This document shows positions 29,971 to 32,247 of a stretch of 32,247 bases of DNA, one piece after another. Position 1 is the first letter of the stretch, and the number at the start of each line of letters is the position of its first letter. The notes beneath the pieces were generated by a model. It searched no databases and was not told the origin of the DNA. It was given only the letters and a program-made list of their open reading frames with translations. Origin of the DNA: a virus; IMG/VR virus record IMGVR_UViG_3300031785_000028, positions 1 through 32,247 of that record. One strand, given 5' to 3'. The translations under genes were made by a program, and so were the position numbers.

Positions 29971-32247
29971 TTAGTGTCCAATAGATGGAACATAGTTGCT
30001 TCCACCAGTATCGTTAAAGGTCGAGCCATTAGAAGAATATCCCCAAGCCCACAAACGTCCGTCCATATCTATGCAGTATCTGGACATCTCTTGTGTGCTA
30101 CTTGTGTGATAGCCAGAAGCCCAGGCAAACCTAACTCTTCCACTAGCTCTCGCATCAAGATATATCGGCTTATAAGTCGATTCGTTTGTTGCGACGTTAT
30201 ACCTTCCCATTGCTGGAGAAGAGTAACCAGCAGTCTTTACTGTGCCGTTAATACGCTTCATTCTGTCAGCAAAACTTGTATGACATACAGCCATATAGTT
30301 GTTGTAGTAGTATGATGTGCTGGTAGTGCTTCCTGAAGAAGTAAACTGACTGATGAATTTTAGTTCAGGAACAATCTGTGGTGTGTATACGTTAGATGTG
30401 TTTCCAACTCCTACAGAACCTCTTGCATTTTGTCCCCAACCATAAACGTCGCCGTTTTCTGTCAGAGCCATTCTTGTGGAATCTAAGTAACTTCCTCCTG
30501 GAGCAAATATGTCTACGACATACTTCCCAGTCTCTAAGCCTACAGTAGATACAAGAACTGGGCTGTTTCTTTGAGTTGTAGAGCCGTCTCCAATCGGTCC
30601 GTAGCCATTATATCCACAGGCATATAAACGACCATTAGCCATCATAAAGTAAGTGTTGCCGTAAGAGCCTCCGCCAGCACACAGAACTTTTGCTACCTTA
30701 ACCCCAGCTTGTGGTGATACTTGAGTGGCTGTTGCTGTGTTGTTTGTGTTTCCATGTCCAAGCTGTCCGTATCCGTTGTAACCCCATGTGAAACAGTTAC
30801 CGCTAGTGTCAAGAGCCGCCCAGTGACCATACTGCCCACCGCCTCCGCCAACTAGCGAGTCAATGTTTGATAATCCAGCATGTTTTACTGGAGTGCTTTG
30901 GTTTGTTCCAGCGGAGCTTCCACATTGCCCATGACCATTGTAGCCCCAGAGGTAAACATCTCCTGATTCTGTTAGAGCACCAAATGTTACACTTGAGTTT
31001 GGATAAGTGACTGTAGACGCTATGAGCCTTATCGGTCCAGCCGCACTTGGCATGTTTACTTTTGCAAATCCGTAGTTGTCAGCCGCCGCTCCATTTCCGA
31101 TTTGACCTTCGTCTCCTCTTCCAGTAACCCACACACTTCCGTCTTCAAGCAATAGGGCTGTATTGTTGTAAGCGGAGATGATTTGTTTTGTTCCGTACTT
31201 TGAATAATCTTGACTAGGCTGTGTTGCGTCTAAGCCCATAGCTGAACCATAGTTATAAGTCAGAACAACTCCACTGTATGGCTCGTACTTGTCGTACTCC
31301 ATAGTTTGTCTGCCCTCGCTGGTATGACCCCATGCGGAAGCATTAGCTTTTCCATTTGCCCAATAAAGACATGCTGAACCTCTGTAGCCTTGCTCGTTGC
31401 CATGATGACCTGAAGTATAAGTTCCCTTATTTGCGGCATGAGGATAGTCTGTAGCGTTCTCAATATGAGTTCCTAATCTGTACCTTCCTTCTGACCAAAG
31501 TCCTGTAACGTCGTTTGGAGGAGCACAAGCCCCAACATTGACACCGCCTCTTGTAAATTCGTTTTGCCACTCAGGTCTGTTTCCATCTTCAGAAACTCTC
31601 AAAACTTGTTGAGCAGAACCTATTGGTAACTTTGTCACTCCAATACTAGAAGGTATTGAAACAACTCCGTCGCCACCCATCAGGTTGTGGTTACTACAAT
31701 AATAGTACAATGTAGCGGCATTTGTCCCTGTTGTTGGTATAACAAGCTGAGTGTATGCACCTGAACTTCCAGGGGTTCCGACATAGGTAATGTCGGCTGT
31801 GCCGTCACTGTTTATATCAGTTAGCTCTGCACCACTGTTGTGTGTTCCGTGCTGTGTTGTTGAAAACCTTATTGGGTGTCCAGTATTTGTGCCGTCTTCT
31901 TGGTAAAAACGATAGGTAACGCCTGGATACAAAACAAAGTTAGGTGTTCTGTTGTAGTTATAAGTACTACCCATACCTGTGTAGCCACTGTAAGGAGAAA
32001 AGTAGTATAGGTTTTGACCACCATAGTTTCTTACATAGACGTTGTAATACTCTGTAGTTCCGCTTGCTTTACCATCTCGGTAAATCATGTCTCCAGGATT
32101 CTGAGTGGGGGAGGTTAGTGCACTCGTAATACTTTCGACATCAATTACATGCTCTACAACTGTTCCGTTACAGAAGACCCAACCTTTTTTGCCAGCACCT
32201 ACCGAAATGATGTTGGTGGTTTGCTCTAGTGTTTTGAATTTGACTGG
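29971..32247 (-). CDS. tail fibre-like protein with cupredoxin domain and RCC1 repeats, 5'-truncated
   Basis: The frame is open at 32247 for 53 codons before the first Met, with plausible protein (e.g. GKKGWVFCNGTVVEHV, then SPTQNPGDMIYRDGKASG). The gene therefore begins outside and the Met at 32088 is internal. At least 758 residues are visible. Counting from the window edge, about 75-200 is a cupredoxin-like beta domain with H124 and C184-x2-H187-x2-M190 (YYYCSNHNLMGG), the complete type-1 copper ligand set with the spacing of amicyanin/pseudoazurin. About 350-750 holds at least six RCC1-type propeller repeats, e.g. GDVYLWGYNGHGQCG, GNCFTWGYNGYGQLGHG and GRLYACGYNGYGPIGDG. The GDMIYRDG segment is typical of marine phage fibres. 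Probably a host-binding structural protein. Copper binding is not proven. Confidence 0.82.
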   Translation of the reverse strand, partial: PVKFKTLEQTTNIISVGAGKKGWVFCNGTVVEHVIDVESITSALTSPTQNPGDMIYRDGKASGTTEYYNVYVRNYGGQNLYYFSPYSGYTGMGSTYNYNRTPNFVLYPGVTYRFYQEDGTNTGHPIRFSTTQHGTHNSGAELTDINSDGTADITYVGTPGSSGAYTQLVIPTTGTNAATLYYYCSNHNLMGGDGVVSIPSSIGVTKLPIGSAQQVLRVSEDGNRPEWQNEFTRGGVNVGACAPPNDVTGLWSEGRYRLGTHIENATDYPHAANKGTYTSGHHGNEQGYRGSACLYWANGKANASAWGHTSEGRQTMEYDKYEPYSGVVLTYNYGSAMGLDATQPSQDYSKYGTKQIISAYNNTALLLEDGSVWVTGRGDEGQIGNGAAADNYGFAKVNMPSAAGPIRLIASTVTYPNSSVTFGALTESGDVYLWGYNGHGQCGSSAGTNQSTPVKHAGLSNIDSLVGGGGGQYGHWAALDTSGNCFTWGYNGYGQLGHGNTNNTATATQVSPQAGVKVAKVLCAGGGSYGNTYFMMANGRLYACGYNGYGPIGDGSTTQRNSPVLVSTVGLETGKYVVDIFAPGGSYLDSTRMALTENGDVYGWGQNARGSVGVGNTSNVYTPQIVPELKFISQFTSSGSTTSTSYYYNNYMAVCHTSFADRMKRINGTVKTAGYSSPAMGRYNVATNESTYKPIYLDARASGRVRFAWASGYHTSSTQEMSRYCIDMDGRLWAWGYSSNGSTFNDTGGSNYVPSIGH

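Noticed and set aside
1-32247. CRISPR arrays, tRNA genes, insertion sequences, integrase attachment sites
   Set aside because: No regularly spaced repeats, no cloverleaf with conserved TTC-A arm, no transposase-like ORF seen.

Overview
This window looks like the late (virion assembly and lysis) arm of a tailed, podovirus-like bacteriophage. It has an A+T-rich base composition, about 40% G+C by eye. Every convincing gene lies on the minus strand, so transcription runs from right (32247) to left (1). Genes are packed with TAATG or ATGA stop/start overlaps or gaps of a few bases, usually with AGGAGG-type ribosome binding sites. Several protein types (SU10-like capsid protein, tiny Lys-rich proteins, cupredoxin and RCC1 domains in a fibre, M15 endolysin, GTA-type three-TM holin) resemble uncultured marine phages and phages of marine alphaproteobacteria. 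The host assignment is inference. No portal, terminase or replication gene is visible, so this is only part of a genome.

In transcription order: (1) 32247-29971, a 5'-truncated tail-fibre-like protein with an amicyanin-type cupredoxin domain and an RCC1 propeller; (2) 29961-29324, two small genes, one with a C-terminal membrane anchor; (3) 29321-28081, a cassette of very small, mostly Lys/Arg-rich proteins, three of which needed manual translation because they are under 60 codons; (4) 28031-25571, a scaffold-like protein and the major capsid protein; (5) 25496-22363, a small basic protein, a head-tail adaptor candidate and a P22 gp10-like stabilisation beta-propeller; (6) 22363-20528, a tail fibre or appendage; (7) 20517-13072, a run of probable ejected internal virion proteins, including a GNAT-fold protein like T7 gp13 and a gene with an apparent C-terminal frameshift; (8) 13006-1163, one giant 3947-residue protein with a glycine-zipper N-terminus, two zinc-metallopeptidase-like motifs, an ADP-ribosyltransferase-like domain and a long helical C-terminus; (9) 1163-1, a lysis cassette of three-TM holin, Cys-rich small protein, EF-hand membrane protein and the start of an M15 peptidase endolysin that runs off the left edge.

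The giant protein is the most exciting item. It occupies the place of the last ejection protein (T7 gp16 / P22 gp16), yet its domains are those of 'polyvalent' proteins thought to be delivered with phage or plasmid DNA to disarm the host. Two DNA-level signals also stand out. I could not find a single GATC (nor GGCC, GCGC or CGCG) in the whole window. The four longest intergenic gaps all begin with a GGACG-containing element at the upstream stop codon, which may be a phage promoter.
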